DNA from: Candidatus Cryptobacteroides onthequi
GTDB lineage: Bacteria > Bacteroidota > Bacteroidia > Bacteroidales > UBA932
DNA: 57,525 nucleotides
Assembly (NCBI GenBank): GCA_018066125.1
Contig: JAGHSA010000017.1
Coordinates: 1 to 57,525 of the forward strand
Direction: 5' to 3'
Position numbers and translations under genes: made by a program. The notes below the pieces were generated by a model, which saw nothing but the letters and a program-made list of their open reading frames with translations, was not told the origin of the DNA and ran no database searches. Of the stretch, positions 43,343-52,431 are shown in pieces; the first letter of the stretch is position 1, and every line of letters begins with the position of its first letter.

Positions 43343-46300
43343 TTATTTGTTAACGATGCAGACAGCAAGACGATTGTTCTCCGGAGTGAAAGAAGAGTCT
43401 TTCTCTGTGCCGTAGAACTCTGTGGAGATGCGGCTTGCGGCGATACCGGCAGCCTTGAGTGCATCAGCTACAACGAGAGCACGCTCCTTGGTGAGCATGA
43501 GGTTGCGCTGTGCGGTGCCTGTAGCCTGATCTGCATAACCGTAGATCTCTATGGTAGCGTCTGGATTTGCCTTGAGGACCTTGATGAGCTCTTCCACCTT
43601 GCCTGCCTCAGAATCTCTGATGACGGACTGATTGAGAGCGAAATAGATGTCCTCTACATGGAAAGCCTCAGCCCTCTTCTGAGCCATGGTCTTGCCTGCA
43701 GCCAGACAGTCGTCCTTCTCCTTGACAGCCTTGTCGAGAGCGCTCTTGAGAGCATCGATCTCGTCCTGAAGCTTTCCTGCATTTGCCTTTGCAGCCTCAG
43801 CGGCAGCGTTGGCTGCTGCAAGTGCTGCTGCAAGCTCTGCATTTGCGGCGTAGTTCGCAGCCTTTGAAGCGGTAGAGTTGCCAAGGGTGATGTTGAGACC
43901 GAGGCTGAATGTACGCATTCTAGGATACTGGAAACCACCATCTGATGACCACCACTCCATACCGTCGTTGTAGTCATCACCACCATAGGCGATTGACATC
44001 ACGTCGAAGTCACGTCCGATCTGCTTGTAGATAGGTGACCAGTTGTAGAGGTTCTCTGCCTGAACGAACACCTTTATGGCTGAGAAGCCAGCCTTGCTGA
44101 TGAGCTTCTTAGGGAGAGAGTAACCGATCTGTACGTTCTTGATGTTGAGGTAACCGATATTGAAGAGGAATCTGTCGATAGGGGTGTTGTTGATGTACTT
44201 GGAGTATGGGTTGTCATGTCCCTTGATGAGTGCGTTTCCTGTAGAGATACGAGGAAGGAGAGCATCAGGGTTGTCTTCTGTCCATACATTCTCAGTGAGC
44301 CACTTGGTAAGAGGACCGTTTGAGTTGGTGAACTGATTCCAGAAGAGGTGCTTTCCACCTGGTGCCCAGTCCTGATGCATCACACCGTTGAAATCGATGC
44401 TCGCATAGATTCCGTTCCACTCGGCATTGAATCCGAAGGTGTAAGGGCATCTTGCATAGGCATTACCGATGATGGTCTGGTCACCTGAGTCGTCAACAGT
44501 CTGAGCGCCGGCGTCGATGGCACCGCTGTTGTCGAGATCCTTGATCCATACGTCGCCGACATAGGTTTTCTTGTCCTTGTTGGTAGCGTACTTGGTATTT
44601 ACATAAGGACGGACTACTGACTTTCCTGTCTCATCGACATAGTTCATTGCATTGTCGATCTGATCCTGTGTCTGGAAGATACCGTTTGACTGGAAGCCCC
44701 AGATCTCGCCGAGACGCATTCCCTCACGGAAGATACCGTTGCCGTACGCACCCTCAGGGTTGCCCTCGTAGCGGTCGATGATCGACCAGTTGTTGCTGAT
44801 GGCGCCACGTGCACCGAAGTGGAATGGCTTGCCGGCAACCATCCATGAATCATTGTAGCTGAGAGAAACTTCCCAACCATAGTTGGACATGTCGGCGTAG
44901 TTGCCCTTCGCAGCTTCTGTACCGTAAACTGAAGGATGTGAAAGACCGTCAGCAAGCATGTTGATATTGCGGCGGATATAGTAGTCTGCAGAGAGATCCA
45001 CGCGGTTGCCGAGGAATGACATGTCGGCACCGACGTTGAAAGTCTTGAGAGTTGACCATGTGAACTGAGAATTGATCTCGTCAGGATACTCAAGGGTGTT
45101 GGTGGTGCTGCTGCCGTTGATGACCTTGTCCTTGTTCTGCTTGATGCCGAACAGGGTCTCGTATGCATAAGGGCCTGAGCTGTTGCCATCACCGAGCTCA
45201 CCATAGGATGTACGGAACTTGAGGCTGCTGATGATCATAGGATTCACATGCCACCAAGGCTCCTGGCTCACACGCCATCCGAGGGATGCTGAAGGGAAGA
45301 AGCCCCACTGGTTGCCGAGAGAGAAGTATGAAGAACCGTCATAGCGGGCATTGATCTCGAGAAGATATCTGTCTGCGTATGAGTAGTTGATACGTCCGAA
45401 CACGCCTGCGAGTCTGCGGACTGTGAGACGGTTGGTGAACTCATCCGGCTTGCCGGTACCTACATATGTAGGATCGCCGAGGTTGCCTGAGCTGTCTGCA
45501 GAAGGCTCACCGAGTGCGAAGTTGTAGAGGTTGCCTGCGCCTGCGTTTGCAAGCTCGAGACCTCTCTTGCGGATGGAAACCTCGCGATAATCCCTCTTCT
45601 CATAGTTGCCGCCGGCCATGACTTTCATGTAATGACGGCCAAATGTATTCTCGTACTCTGCGATGAGGTTTGCGAGCTGAGTCTGAGTCTCACGGTTCTT
45701 CTCGCGCACAGCCTGCTTGTAGAGGTTCTTGGCAGCGAGGAGAGTGGTGACGGTACCCTCAGTCTCTGAATAGAATGGAGAAACATGCTCCTGAGTGACT
45801 CTCATGCCCTTGTCTCTGAAGGTGTAGTCACCCTTCACGCGGAGAGTATTCTTGAAGAAAGATGCCTCGAAGCCTGTTGTGGTCCTGAATGACTTGGTGA
45901 GCTTCTTCTTGGTGTTGTACTTGGAGACATCATTGCCCATGAGGTCGCCATAGAGACCTGAGAGAATGGCTGAACCAGCCTTTGTGAATGACCCGTCAGG
46001 GTTGTAGACCTCCCATGTAGGGGCACCGTAAGTGTAGAGCTGAGCCTCTGGAGTAGAAAGACCATCACCCTTGGTAGCGGTTGCCATATAGATATTGTCA
46101 TAGGTATAATCTATATTCTCGCTTATCTTGAGCCACTTGGTGACCTGAGAGTTGATCTTGCTGCGGATGTTGAATGTATTGTACTGGTCAGCATCACCCA
46201 CGTAAAGACCTGAATAATCGTAGTAACGGCCTGAGATGAGGTAGTTGACCTTGCCTGAAGAGCCGTTTACAGAGAGGTTGTGAACCTGTGAGGATGCATG

Positions 46301-47353
46301 ATCCTTATAAATATAGTCATACCAGTCTGTGTTGCCGTAGTATGTGTAAGCACCCTTTGAGCTGACGATGGTCTTGCCATTGTTCTCGGCATAACCGGCG
46401 GCGAGGACTGAAGGATCGATCTTGGCTGGCTCAAGGTTGGATACTGTCGCATACTTGCCCTGATAGTTGTAATAACCCTGAGCGATGAACTTTGAATACG
46501 CCTCACCGTCTGTAACGAGGTCAGGGAGAGCCGTAGGAGTCATCATGCTGAAGTTTGAAGAGTAGCTGACGCTCACATGATCCTGCTTTACAGGGTTCTT
46601 GGTGGTGATGAGGACAACACCATAAGCAGCCCTTCCACCATAGATGGAAGAAGCAGCGGCATCCTTGAGGACGGAGATGCTCTCGATATCATTAGGGTTG
46701 ATGAGGGAGAGGTCACCGTCAAGTCCGTTGTACTCGACACCGTCCACGAGGACGAGAGTATTGGACTCGGTAGGGATGTTAGGGTTTCCGATCACAGAGT
46801 TGCCACGGAGAGCATAGCCATAAGCCGTACGGTATGGCGCGCCGTCAGTCACCTGGATATCCATGTTGGTGGTCACACCGGTAAGGAGCTGGTCGAGGTT
46901 GGCGGTCGCCTTGTTCTCGAGCCTGTCAGCCTTGACCTGATCGACTGCACCTGTGAGGTTCGCCTTCTTGATGGAGCCGTATCCGACAACAACTACATCA
47001 TCCAGGACTGTAGAATCTCCTGCAAGAGCCACATTGACCTGAGTCTTGCCGGCAATGGCGACTTCCTGATCCTTGAAGCCGATGAAAGAAACGACAAGAG
47101 TCGCATTGGACTTTGCCGCGATAGAGTACTTTCCGTCAAGGTCCGTGATGGTACCGACGGTAGTGCCTTTGACCATGACACTTGCACCGGGAAGAGGTTC
47201 ACCCTTGTCATCGGTGACCACGCCCTTGACGGTAATTGTATTACCGGCAGCGCTTTGACTGACGTCGGCAGGAGAAGCCGCCGCCCTCATTGAGAGAGGG
47301 GCGAGAGCGAGCACCATCATGATGCCGACACGGATAATGAATCTGTAATTCAT
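43343..47353 (-). CDS. SusC/RagA-type TonB-dependent transporter fused to a C-terminal OmpA domain
   Basis: 1336 residues. Signal peptide about 1-26; carboxypeptidase-regulatory-like domain about 37-115 (VKGVVTDDKGEPLPGASVMV); plug from about 118 (STVLDDVVVVGYGSIKKANL); then a 22-strand-type barrel. An ordinary SusC would end at FSLGLNITLG (1149-1158). This protein continues for about 178 residues: an Ala-rich coiled coil (about 1163-1220), then an OmpA-like domain (about 1230-1336) with IYFALNQSVIRDSEAGKVEE, IEIYGYADQATGTAQ and NLMLTKERALVV. The peptidoglycan-binding pair is conserved (Asp1275, Arg1291). The frame is continuous with no shift. An operator-like palindrome overlaps its promoter, and susD follows. 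Confidence 0.95.
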   Translation of the reverse strand: MNYRFIIRVGIMMVLALAPLSMRAAASPADVSQSAAGNTITVKGVVTDDKGEPLPGASVMVKGTTVGTITDLDGKYSIAAKSNATLVVSFIGFKDQEVAIAGKTQVNVALAGDSTVLDDVVVVGYGSIKKANLTGAVDQVKADRLENKATANLDQLLTGVTTNMDIQVTDGAPYRTAYGYALRGNSVIGNPNIPTESNTLVLVDGVEYNGLDGDLSLINPNDIESISVLKDAAASSIYGGRAAYGVVLITTKNPVKQDHVSVSYSSNFSMMTPTALPDLVTDGEAYSKFIAQGYYNYQGKYATVSNLEPAKIDPSVLAAGYAENNGKTIVSSKGAYTYYGNTDWYDYIYKDHASSQVHNLSVNGSSGKVNYLISGRYYDYSGLYVGDADQYNTFNIRSKINSQVTKWLKISENIDYTYDNIYMATATKGDGLSTPEAQLYTYGAPTWEVYNPDGSFTKAGSAILSGLYGDLMGNDVSKYNTKKKLTKSFRTTTGFEASFFKNTLRVKGDYTFRDKGMRVTQEHVSPFYSETEGTVTTLLAAKNLYKQAVREKNRETQTQLANLIAEYENTFGRHYMKVMAGGNYEKRDYREVSIRKRGLELANAGAGNLYNFALGEPSADSSGNLGDPTYVGTGKPDEFTNRLTVRRLAGVFGRINYSYADRYLLEINARYDGSSYFSLGNQWGFFPSASLGWRVSQEPWWHVNPMIISSLKFRTSYGELGDGNSSGPYAYETLFGIKQNKDKVINGSSTTNTLEYPDEINSQFTWSTLKTFNVGADMSFLGNRVDLSADYYIRRNINMLADGLSHPSVYGTEAAKGNYADMSNYGWEVSLSYNDSWMVAGKPFHFGARGAISNNWSIIDRYEGNPEGAYGNGIFREGMRLGEIWGFQSNGIFQTQDQIDNAMNYVDETGKSVVRPYVNTKYATNKDKKTYVGDVWIKDLDNSGAIDAGAQTVDDSGDQTIIGNAYARCPYTFGFNAEWNGIYASIDFNGVMHQDWAPGGKHLFWNQFTNSNGPLTKWLTENVWTEDNPDALLPRISTGNALIKGHDNPYSKYINNTPIDRFLFNIGYLNIKNVQIGYSLPKKLISKAGFSAIKVFVQAENLYNWSPIYKQIGRDFDVMSIAYGGDDYNDGMEWWSSDGGFQYPRMRTFSLGLNITLGNSTASKAANYAANAELAAALAAANAAAEAAKANAGKLQDEIDALKSALDKAVKEKDDCLAAGKTMAQKRAEAFHVEDIYFALNQSVIRDSEAGKVEELIKVLKANPDATIEIYGYADQATGTAQRNLMLTKERALVVADALKAAGIAASRISTEFYGTEKDSSFTPENNRLAVCIVNK

Positions 47354-47399
47354 AATCGTTGTTTTTTTGTGTTAGTATATGTGATATAACTTGTCCAGT

Positions 47400-47432
47400 T
47401 TGCGCACAATCGTTTGCGCAAGTACAAATATA
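47400..47432 (-). promoter_or_regulatory. susC promoter with LacI-type operator
   Basis: The minus-7 box TATATTTG (47432-47425) is followed four bases downstream by a 22-base palindrome (47421-47400) with outer arms TTGCGC/GCGCAA. It contains TGCGCAAACGATT, identical to a stretch upstream of the aldolase gene. The site covers the predicted transcription start, the classical place for a repressor. Confidence 0.7.
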
Positions 47433-47519
47433 ATAAAAAAACAACTCCGTGAAAAATTTCTGACAAGCAATTTGCGAAAAGAAAAATAATTCTTTCTTTT
47501 GCACCAGAAACTAACGGCC

Positions 47520-48530
47520 ATGGCAACAGACACCCTTGACAGCATCGCTAAGAAATGCGGCTGCTCCGTATCTACCGTCTCCCGCGTCCTCAGCGGCAAG
47601 GCGCACAGTTATCGTATCAGTGAAAAGACCGAAAAGAGGGTGCTGGAGGAGGCCGGAAGAGCCAACTACCAGCCGAGCCAGATCGCAAAGAGTCTCAGAC
47701 TCGGGAAGACCGACACCATAGGTCTCCTGATCCCAAGCATAGATGACACTTTCTTTTCCAGCATCACCAGCGTGATCATCAGAGAAGCAAGAAAACACGG
47801 ATACAAGGTGGTTTCAGCCGAGACACAGGAGGATGAAAGGAACGAGCTTGAAGGTCTCAGCACCCTGATGGCCAGCAATGTCGACGGCATCATCGCCATC
47901 CCGAGCGGAGAGAAATCATCCGTGTATGAAGATGTGAAGCGCAGAGGAATTCCTACCGTGATGCTCGACCGATACTATGAAGATATCCACGACATAGATG
48001 TGGTCTCGACCGACAATTACCAGGCCGCCAGGATGGCAGTGGACCACCTGGTCAGCATGGGCCACAGACGGATAGGCTGCGTCCAGGGAAACTCAGATAC
48101 CGTAACTTCCAGAGTCCGGGCCAGAGGATATCGCGACGCCATGAAAAGCCATGGCCTTGAGGCCAGCATCATGCTGAAAGGAAGTGAATTCTCGATAGAG
48201 AGCAGCTATGACAGCACCAGGGACATGCTTTCAGACAACTGTCCCCCTACCGCCATACTCGCACTCAGCAACAAGATCCTCCTCGGAGCCATACGCAGCA
48301 TTCAGGAAAAAGGCCTGAGGGTTCCGGAAGACATCTCCATACTCTCATTCGACGACAACAGCCTTTTCAACTTCCTGTCGCCCAAGATCACCTGCATCGC
48401 GCAGCCGGTGCATGAGATGGGACTGAAAGCTGTCGAGACCCTTATCGCCAAGATAAAAGGCGAGACGGAGACATCCAGGATGTTCCTCTCGCCCTCACTT
48501 GTCATCAGGGAATCTGTAAAAAGAATCTGA
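47520..48530 (+). CDS. LacI-family transcriptional regulator
   Basis: 336-residue DNA-binding regulator. The N-terminal helix-turn-helix and hinge are typical (TLDSIAKKCGCSVSTVSRVL at 4-23, then ANYQPSQIAKSLRLGKT). A periplasmic-binding-protein-like effector domain follows (TIGLLIPSIDDTFFSSITS to the C-terminus), with conserved VDGIIAIPS, VVSTDNYQAARMAVDHLVSM, RIGCVQG and ISILSFDDN. The start is the ATG; an in-frame TTG seven codons earlier is less likely. It is divergent from susC. A TGCGAAA half-site lies about 45 bases upstream of the ATG. I infer that it represses the susC-susD and aldolase-symporter operons. Confidence 0.93.
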   Translation: MATDTLDSIAKKCGCSVSTVSRVLSGKAHSYRISEKTEKRVLEEAGRANYQPSQIAKSLRLGKTDTIGLLIPSIDDTFFSSITSVIIREARKHGYKVVSAETQEDERNELEGLSTLMASNVDGIIAIPSGEKSSVYEDVKRRGIPTVMLDRYYEDIHDIDVVSTDNYQAARMAVDHLVSMGHRRIGCVQGNSDTVTSRVRARGYRDAMKSHGLEASIMLKGSEFSIESSYDSTRDMLSDNCPPTAILALSNKILLGAIRSIQEKGLRVPEDISILSFDDNSLFNFLSPKITCIAQPVHEMGLKAVETLIAKIKGETETSRMFLSPSLVIRESVKRI

Positions 48531-48531
48531 G

Positions 48532-50337
48532 CTACCTGTTCCAGACCACTTCGTATGGCATTCTGGCCAGCATGAAGGACTCCTTCTTCCCCATATCGAA
48601 CATCTTCGCCCAATCTGCCGCCGAAGAAGCGAGCGATGCGAAAGGTGTGTCCTGGAATATCTGAGCCACCTCAGTGGTTCCGTTCATCTTCTGCATGAGC
48701 ATCTCAAGTGTTGTCTGGGTCTTCGGATATGCCTCGACCTTCCAGTTGTTGAGATTGCCTGCCTCATAATCCTCGGAAACGAGATTCGCCGCGTAGCGGA
48801 TGGCATCCTCGAGTGTACCCAGCTCATCGACGAGGCCTATCTCGACAGCCTCCGAACCGGCCCATACCCTGCCCTGAGCGATAGAATCCACATAATCCGG
48901 AGTGAGATCCCTGCCACCAGACACGATGGAAACGAATCTGCCGTAGATATCCTCGACTGCATCCTGCATGTAGGCATACTCATCAGAATCGAAAGGACGC
49001 ATCATGGAAAGCATGTCGGAATGCCTGTTGGAGTTGACCGGAGTGAATGTCACATGGGCGATCTTCTTCATGGTGCCGCTGAAATCCGGAATCATGCTGA
49101 ACACACCGATGGATCCGGTGAGAGTGGTCGGGTCTGAGAATATCCTGCTGCACGCAGCGGAAATCCAGTAACCGCCGGAAGCAGCGTAGTTTCCATAGGA
49201 TGCGATGACAGGCTTGACCTCATTCATCCTGTCTATCTCGGCCTTGATCTTTTCAGATGCGAGTACGCTTCCTCCAGGTGAGTTGACACGGAAGACTACT
49301 GCCTTCACAGTCGAATCCGCCCTTACCTTCGCAATGATGGAAGCGAACCTGTCGCCAGCGACATCCCTTGAATCGGTACCGTCAACGATGTTGCCGTCGG
49401 CATAGATGACCGCAATCTTCTGCTTAGCCTTCGGAGCGACTGCGCTGACATTTGTCACATAGTCTGCAAAGTTGATGAATTTAACGTCCTTATAGCTGTC
49501 GACAACAGCGAGTGACGCAAGCTTATCCTTGAGTTCCTCAGAAGTGAGGAGACCGTCCACGAGACCGGCATTGAGGAAATCCTCGGGCGAATTGAGCACA
49601 AGACCATCTATCATGGCGTTGAGCTGATCTGCAGAGAGTCCCCTGCTCTCAGCCATTTCTTTTGAATATGTACTCCAGATCGCAGATATCATGGCACGGT
49701 TCTGCTCCATGTTCTCAGGGCTGGCCTCGCTCTTGATATACATCTCGCCCGCAGACTTGTACTTTCCATGGCGGATGAGCTGGACGTTCACACCCAGCCT
49801 GTCAAGAATGTCCTTCAGGAAATAGAGCTGACCGCTGATGCCGAAGAACATGGAAGTGCCGCCCTGATGCGAGGTCATGTATATCTTGTCGGAAACCGAA
49901 GCCAGATAATAACCGCTGTTGGTTACCACGTCCATATAGGACACTATCGCCTTGCCGTTCTTCCTGAAGTTCTCAAGAGCCTTGCGGAGCTCATAGAGAT
50001 GGCCCATGCCCAGCTGGGCTGATTCGGGCTTGAGATAGATATACTGGATGGAGTTGTCGTAAGCTGCTGCATTGATGGCCTGAACCGCATCCCAGAGACC
50101 GACCGTCTGCATGTCGATGCCCTGGAGCATGCTGATCGGATCAGCCTCCTGCGCCTGCTCCGCCACAGTCACCTTGGTCATGTCCATCAGGAGCACGCCC
50201 TGCTTTGGAAGGGCGGTGGTGGCCGAGCCTGCAGCTGCCACAGCGGAGAGGAAAGTCACGCCGATGATAAATGTCAGGATAGAACAGATGAAGACGCCGC
50301 ATATCACCGCGAGCACCATTTTAACGAATTCTTTCAT
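48532..50337 (-). CDS. sppA: Signal peptide peptidase SppA, 67-kDa type
   Basis: Inner-membrane serine protease that digests cleaved signal peptides, 601 residues with two tandem crotonase-like domains. One N-terminal transmembrane helix (about 7-32) anchors it. The catalytic Lys lies in RHGKYKSAGEMYIKSEA in the first domain. The second domain has VNSPGGSVLASEKI and the Ser nucleophile in ASGGYWISAACSRIF, then LTGSIGVF. It converges with the LacI gene (one base between stops) and is divergent from hisS. Confidence 0.95.
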   Translation of the reverse strand: MKEFVKMVLAVICGVFICSILTFIIGVTFLSAVAAAGSATTALPKQGVLLMDMTKVTVAEQAQEADPISMLQGIDMQTVGLWDAVQAINAAAYDNSIQYIYLKPESAQLGMGHLYELRKALENFRKNGKAIVSYMDVVTNSGYYLASVSDKIYMTSHQGGTSMFFGISGQLYFLKDILDRLGVNVQLIRHGKYKSAGEMYIKSEASPENMEQNRAMISAIWSTYSKEMAESRGLSADQLNAMIDGLVLNSPEDFLNAGLVDGLLTSEELKDKLASLAVVDSYKDVKFINFADYVTNVSAVAPKAKQKIAVIYADGNIVDGTDSRDVAGDRFASIIAKVRADSTVKAVVFRVNSPGGSVLASEKIKAEIDRMNEVKPVIASYGNYAASGGYWISAACSRIFSDPTTLTGSIGVFSMIPDFSGTMKKIAHVTFTPVNSNRHSDMLSMMRPFDSDEYAYMQDAVEDIYGRFVSIVSGGRDLTPDYVDSIAQGRVWAGSEAVEIGLVDELGTLEDAIRYAANLVSEDYEAGNLNNWKVEAYPKTQTTLEMLMQKMNGTTEVAQIFQDTPFASLASSAADWAKMFDMGKKESFMLARMPYEVVWNR

Positions 50338-50360
50338 ATGCGTAATATTACTTGACGAAG

Positions 50361-50387
50361 CAAAATTACTAAAAATTCTTACATTTG
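50361..50387. promoter_or_regulatory. Divergent minus-7 boxes: sppA and hisS
   Basis: TAATTTTG on the minus strand (50368-50361) faces sppA and TACATTTG on the plus strand (50380-50387) faces hisS, 11 bases apart. The minus-33 regions are weak. Confidence 0.55.
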
Positions 50388-50414
50388 CAGACTCAATTCA
50401 TACAAGGACACAAA

Positions 50415-51824
50415 ATGGCACAGAAACCTTCAATTCCAAAGGGTACCCGCGATTTCGGCCAGCAGGAAATGGCCGAGAGAAACTATATCTTTGACACCAT
50501 AAAGTCAGTATTCAGGACTTACGGATACTCACAGATAGAGACTCCGGCACAGGAGAACCTCTCCACCCTGCTCGGCAAGTATGGCGATGAAGGCGACAAG
50601 CTCCTTTTCAGGATACTCAATTCCGGAGATGCATTCTCGGGAATCGATTATGACAGTTTCAGGCTTGAAGGCACAGAGGACGGATACAACAGCAAGGCCC
50701 TCTCCCTCAAGGTCTGTGAAAAGGGACTCAGATATGACCTCACCGTGCCGTTCGCGCGCTTCGTCGTGCAGCATCAGAATGAGCTCTCATTCCCATACAA
50801 GAGATTCCAGATCCAGCCTGTATGGCGTGCAGACCGTCCTCAGAAGGGACGTTACCGCGAGTTCTACCAGTGCGATGTGGATGTGATCGGCAGCAAGTCA
50901 CAGCTCAACGAGCTCGAGCTGGTGCAGATCGTGGACAGAGTGTTCACCCTGCTTGACGTCAATGTCCTCATCAAGATCAACAACAGGAAAGTGCTCACAG
51001 GCTTCGCTGAGATCAGCGGCTTCCCGGACAAGGTGGTGGATATAACCGTAGCCATCGACAAACTCGACAAGATAGGGCTCGAGGCTGTGGAAGAAGAGAT
51101 GAAGGAGAAGGGCCTGACAGAGGGGGCGGTAGCGGTGATCGAGCAGATCCTGAGCCTTTCCGGCGACACGGCTGCAAAGATCGCAAGCATGCGCACACTC
51201 ATGAACGGAGGCTCCGCTTCCGGCATCGTGTCCGAGACCGGCCTCAAGGGACTTGATGAGCTCGAGGAGCTTTTCGGATTCATAGACGCAGCCGGCATCT
51301 GCCACTCTGTGGAGATCGATCTCAGCCTCGCACGAGGACTCAACTACTATACAGGCGCCATCTTCGAGGTCAAGGCCCTCGACTGGCAGATCGGAAGCAT
51401 CTGCGGAGGCGGACGCTACGACAACCTCACCGGCATCTTCGGCCTGCCTGACATGTCCGGAGTCGGCGTGTCATTCGGCGCAGACCGCATCTATGACGTG
51501 CTCAAGGGACTGAACAAGTTCCCGGAGGGTCTCCGTTCCAGCACAAGACTCCTGTTTGCGAACATGGGTCAGCAGGAGCTTCTTTATGTCCTGCCTGTCG
51601 CAAAGGCTCTCAGAGAAGCCGGTGTCAGTGTCGAGATCTACCCTGAGGCATCCAAGCTCAAGAAGCAGTTTGACTTCGCGGACCGCAAGGCCATTCCATT
51701 CCTGTCGATCACAGGAGGCAACGAGGTGGAAAGCGGCATCGTGAACATCAAGAACCTGACATCCGGAGAGCAGAAGTCATTTGCCAAGGATGACATCCAG
51801 GGTATCATCGACTTCATCGGATAA
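50415..51824 (+). CDS. hisS: Histidyl-tRNA synthetase
   Basis: Class II synthetase charging tRNA-His, 469 residues. Motif 2 lies in [13 protein letters not shown] and [20 protein letters not shown]; the histidine-specific motif is [12 protein letters not shown]; motif 3 is [12 protein letters not shown] with [15 protein letters not shown]-terminal anticodon-binding domain ([20 protein letters not shown]) completes it. The start is the ATG encoding [10 protein letters not shown], 28 bases after the minus-7 box. A strong terminator follows. Confidence 0.97.
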   Translation: MAQKPSIPKGTRDFGQQEMAERNYIFDTIKSVFRTYGYSQIETPAQENLSTLLGKYGDEGDKLLFRILNSGDAFSGIDYDSFRLEGTEDGYNSKALSLKVCEKGLRYDLTVPFARFVVQHQNELSFPYKRFQIQPVWRADRPQKGRYREFYQCDVDVIGSKSQLNELELVQIVDRVFTLLDVNVLIKINNRKVLTGFAEISGFPDKVVDITVAIDKLDKIGLEAVEEEMKEKGLTEGAVAVIEQILSLSGDTAAKIASMRTLMNGGSASGIVSETGLKGLDELEELFGFIDAAGICHSVEIDLSLARGLNYYTGAIFEVKALDWQIGSICGGGRYDNLTGIFGLPDMSGVGVSFGADRIYDVLKGLNKFPEGLRSSTRLLFANMGQQELLYVLPVAKALREAGVSVEIYPEASKLKKQFDFADRKAIPFLSITGGNEVESGIVNIKNLTSGEQKSFAKDDIQGIIDFIG

Positions 51825-51850
51825 GAGTCAGATACCTGACACATAAAAAG

Positions 51851-51886
51851 AAAGAAGCTCAGATCGCTCTGAGCTTCTTTTTTATT
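51851..51886. terminator. Bidirectional terminator between hisS and the response regulator
   Basis: AAAGAAGCTCAGA and TCTGAGCTTCTTT form a perfect 13-pair stem with a TCGC loop, followed by a T-run on the plus strand and a T-rich run on the minus strand. Confidence 0.92.
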
Positions 51887-52298
51887 CGTTGTTTTCGATA
51901 AGCTTGATCTGTGTCACGATGCAGGTCAGGAGCTTCTCCATGATGATAGGCTTGGTGATGAAATCATTTGCACCGAGCTTGAAGCCCTTGACGATATCCT
52001 CGTTGGAGTTGAGTGCAGAAAGGATGACGATGTGTATGCCTTCTGTCTCAGGGTTGGCGCGGAGCCTTCTGATGACCTCGAATCCGTCGATGCCGGGCAT
52101 CATGAGGTCAAGCAGGATGAGATCCGGCTTCTCCTCAGCCACAGAATCGAGGGCCTTCTGGCCGTTTGCAGCAGTCTTGAACTTGAAGTTGAATTTGCTC
52201 AGCATCTTCTTGATGAGGAGAAGATTCAGTGGAACGTCGTCAACTGCCAGCAGTGTGTATTTCGAGAAATCAAGGTCCTGTGAGTAGAATGGGGTCAT
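51882..52298 (-). CDS. Single-domain response regulator
   Basis: A 138-residue receiver domain with no output domain. The acidic pocket is Asp20-Asp21 (LLAVDDVPLN), the phospho-acceptor is Asp64 (LILLDLMMPG), the switch residue is Ser94 (VILSALNS) and Lys116 completes the site (FITKPI). The start is the ATG encoding MTPFYSQD, downstream of the minus-7 box at 52346-52353; the longer open frame upstream overlaps that promoter. Orphan receivers like this usually relay to a kinase or phosphotransfer protein elsewhere. It is divergent from the AraC-type gene, but no histidine kinase is nearby. Confidence 0.88.
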   Translation of the reverse strand: MTPFYSQDLDFSKYTLLAVDDVPLNLLLIKKMLSKFNFKFKTAANGQKALDSVAEEKPDLILLDLMMPGIDGFEVIRRLRANPETEGIHIVILSALNSNEDIVKGFKLGANDFITKPIIMEKLLTCIVTQIKLIENNE

Positions 52299-52345
52299 AC
52301 CTTTCTGAATTTTAACATTATCCGAGGATACTTTTATCCTTTTCG

Positions 52346-52409
52346 CAAATATAGCAATTAATGAAATAAAAGCAAGAACATTGTATTTCAAAGAATTTCT
52401 TTATTTTTG
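52346..52409. promoter_or_regulatory. Divergent minus-7 boxes: response regulator and AraC-type gene
   Basis: TATATTTG on the minus strand (52353-52346) faces the response regulator and TATTTTTG on the plus strand (52402-52409) faces the AraC-type regulator. Both match TAnnTTTG and fix the downstream ATGs as starts. Confidence 0.55.
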
Positions 52410-52431
52410 TGCCAACTGTGAATTCCTGACC

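Noticed and set aside
47499..47519. In-frame TTG as start of the LacI regulator
   Set aside because: The ATG at 47520 gives the usual LacI N-terminus with the helix-turn-helix at residue 4 onward.
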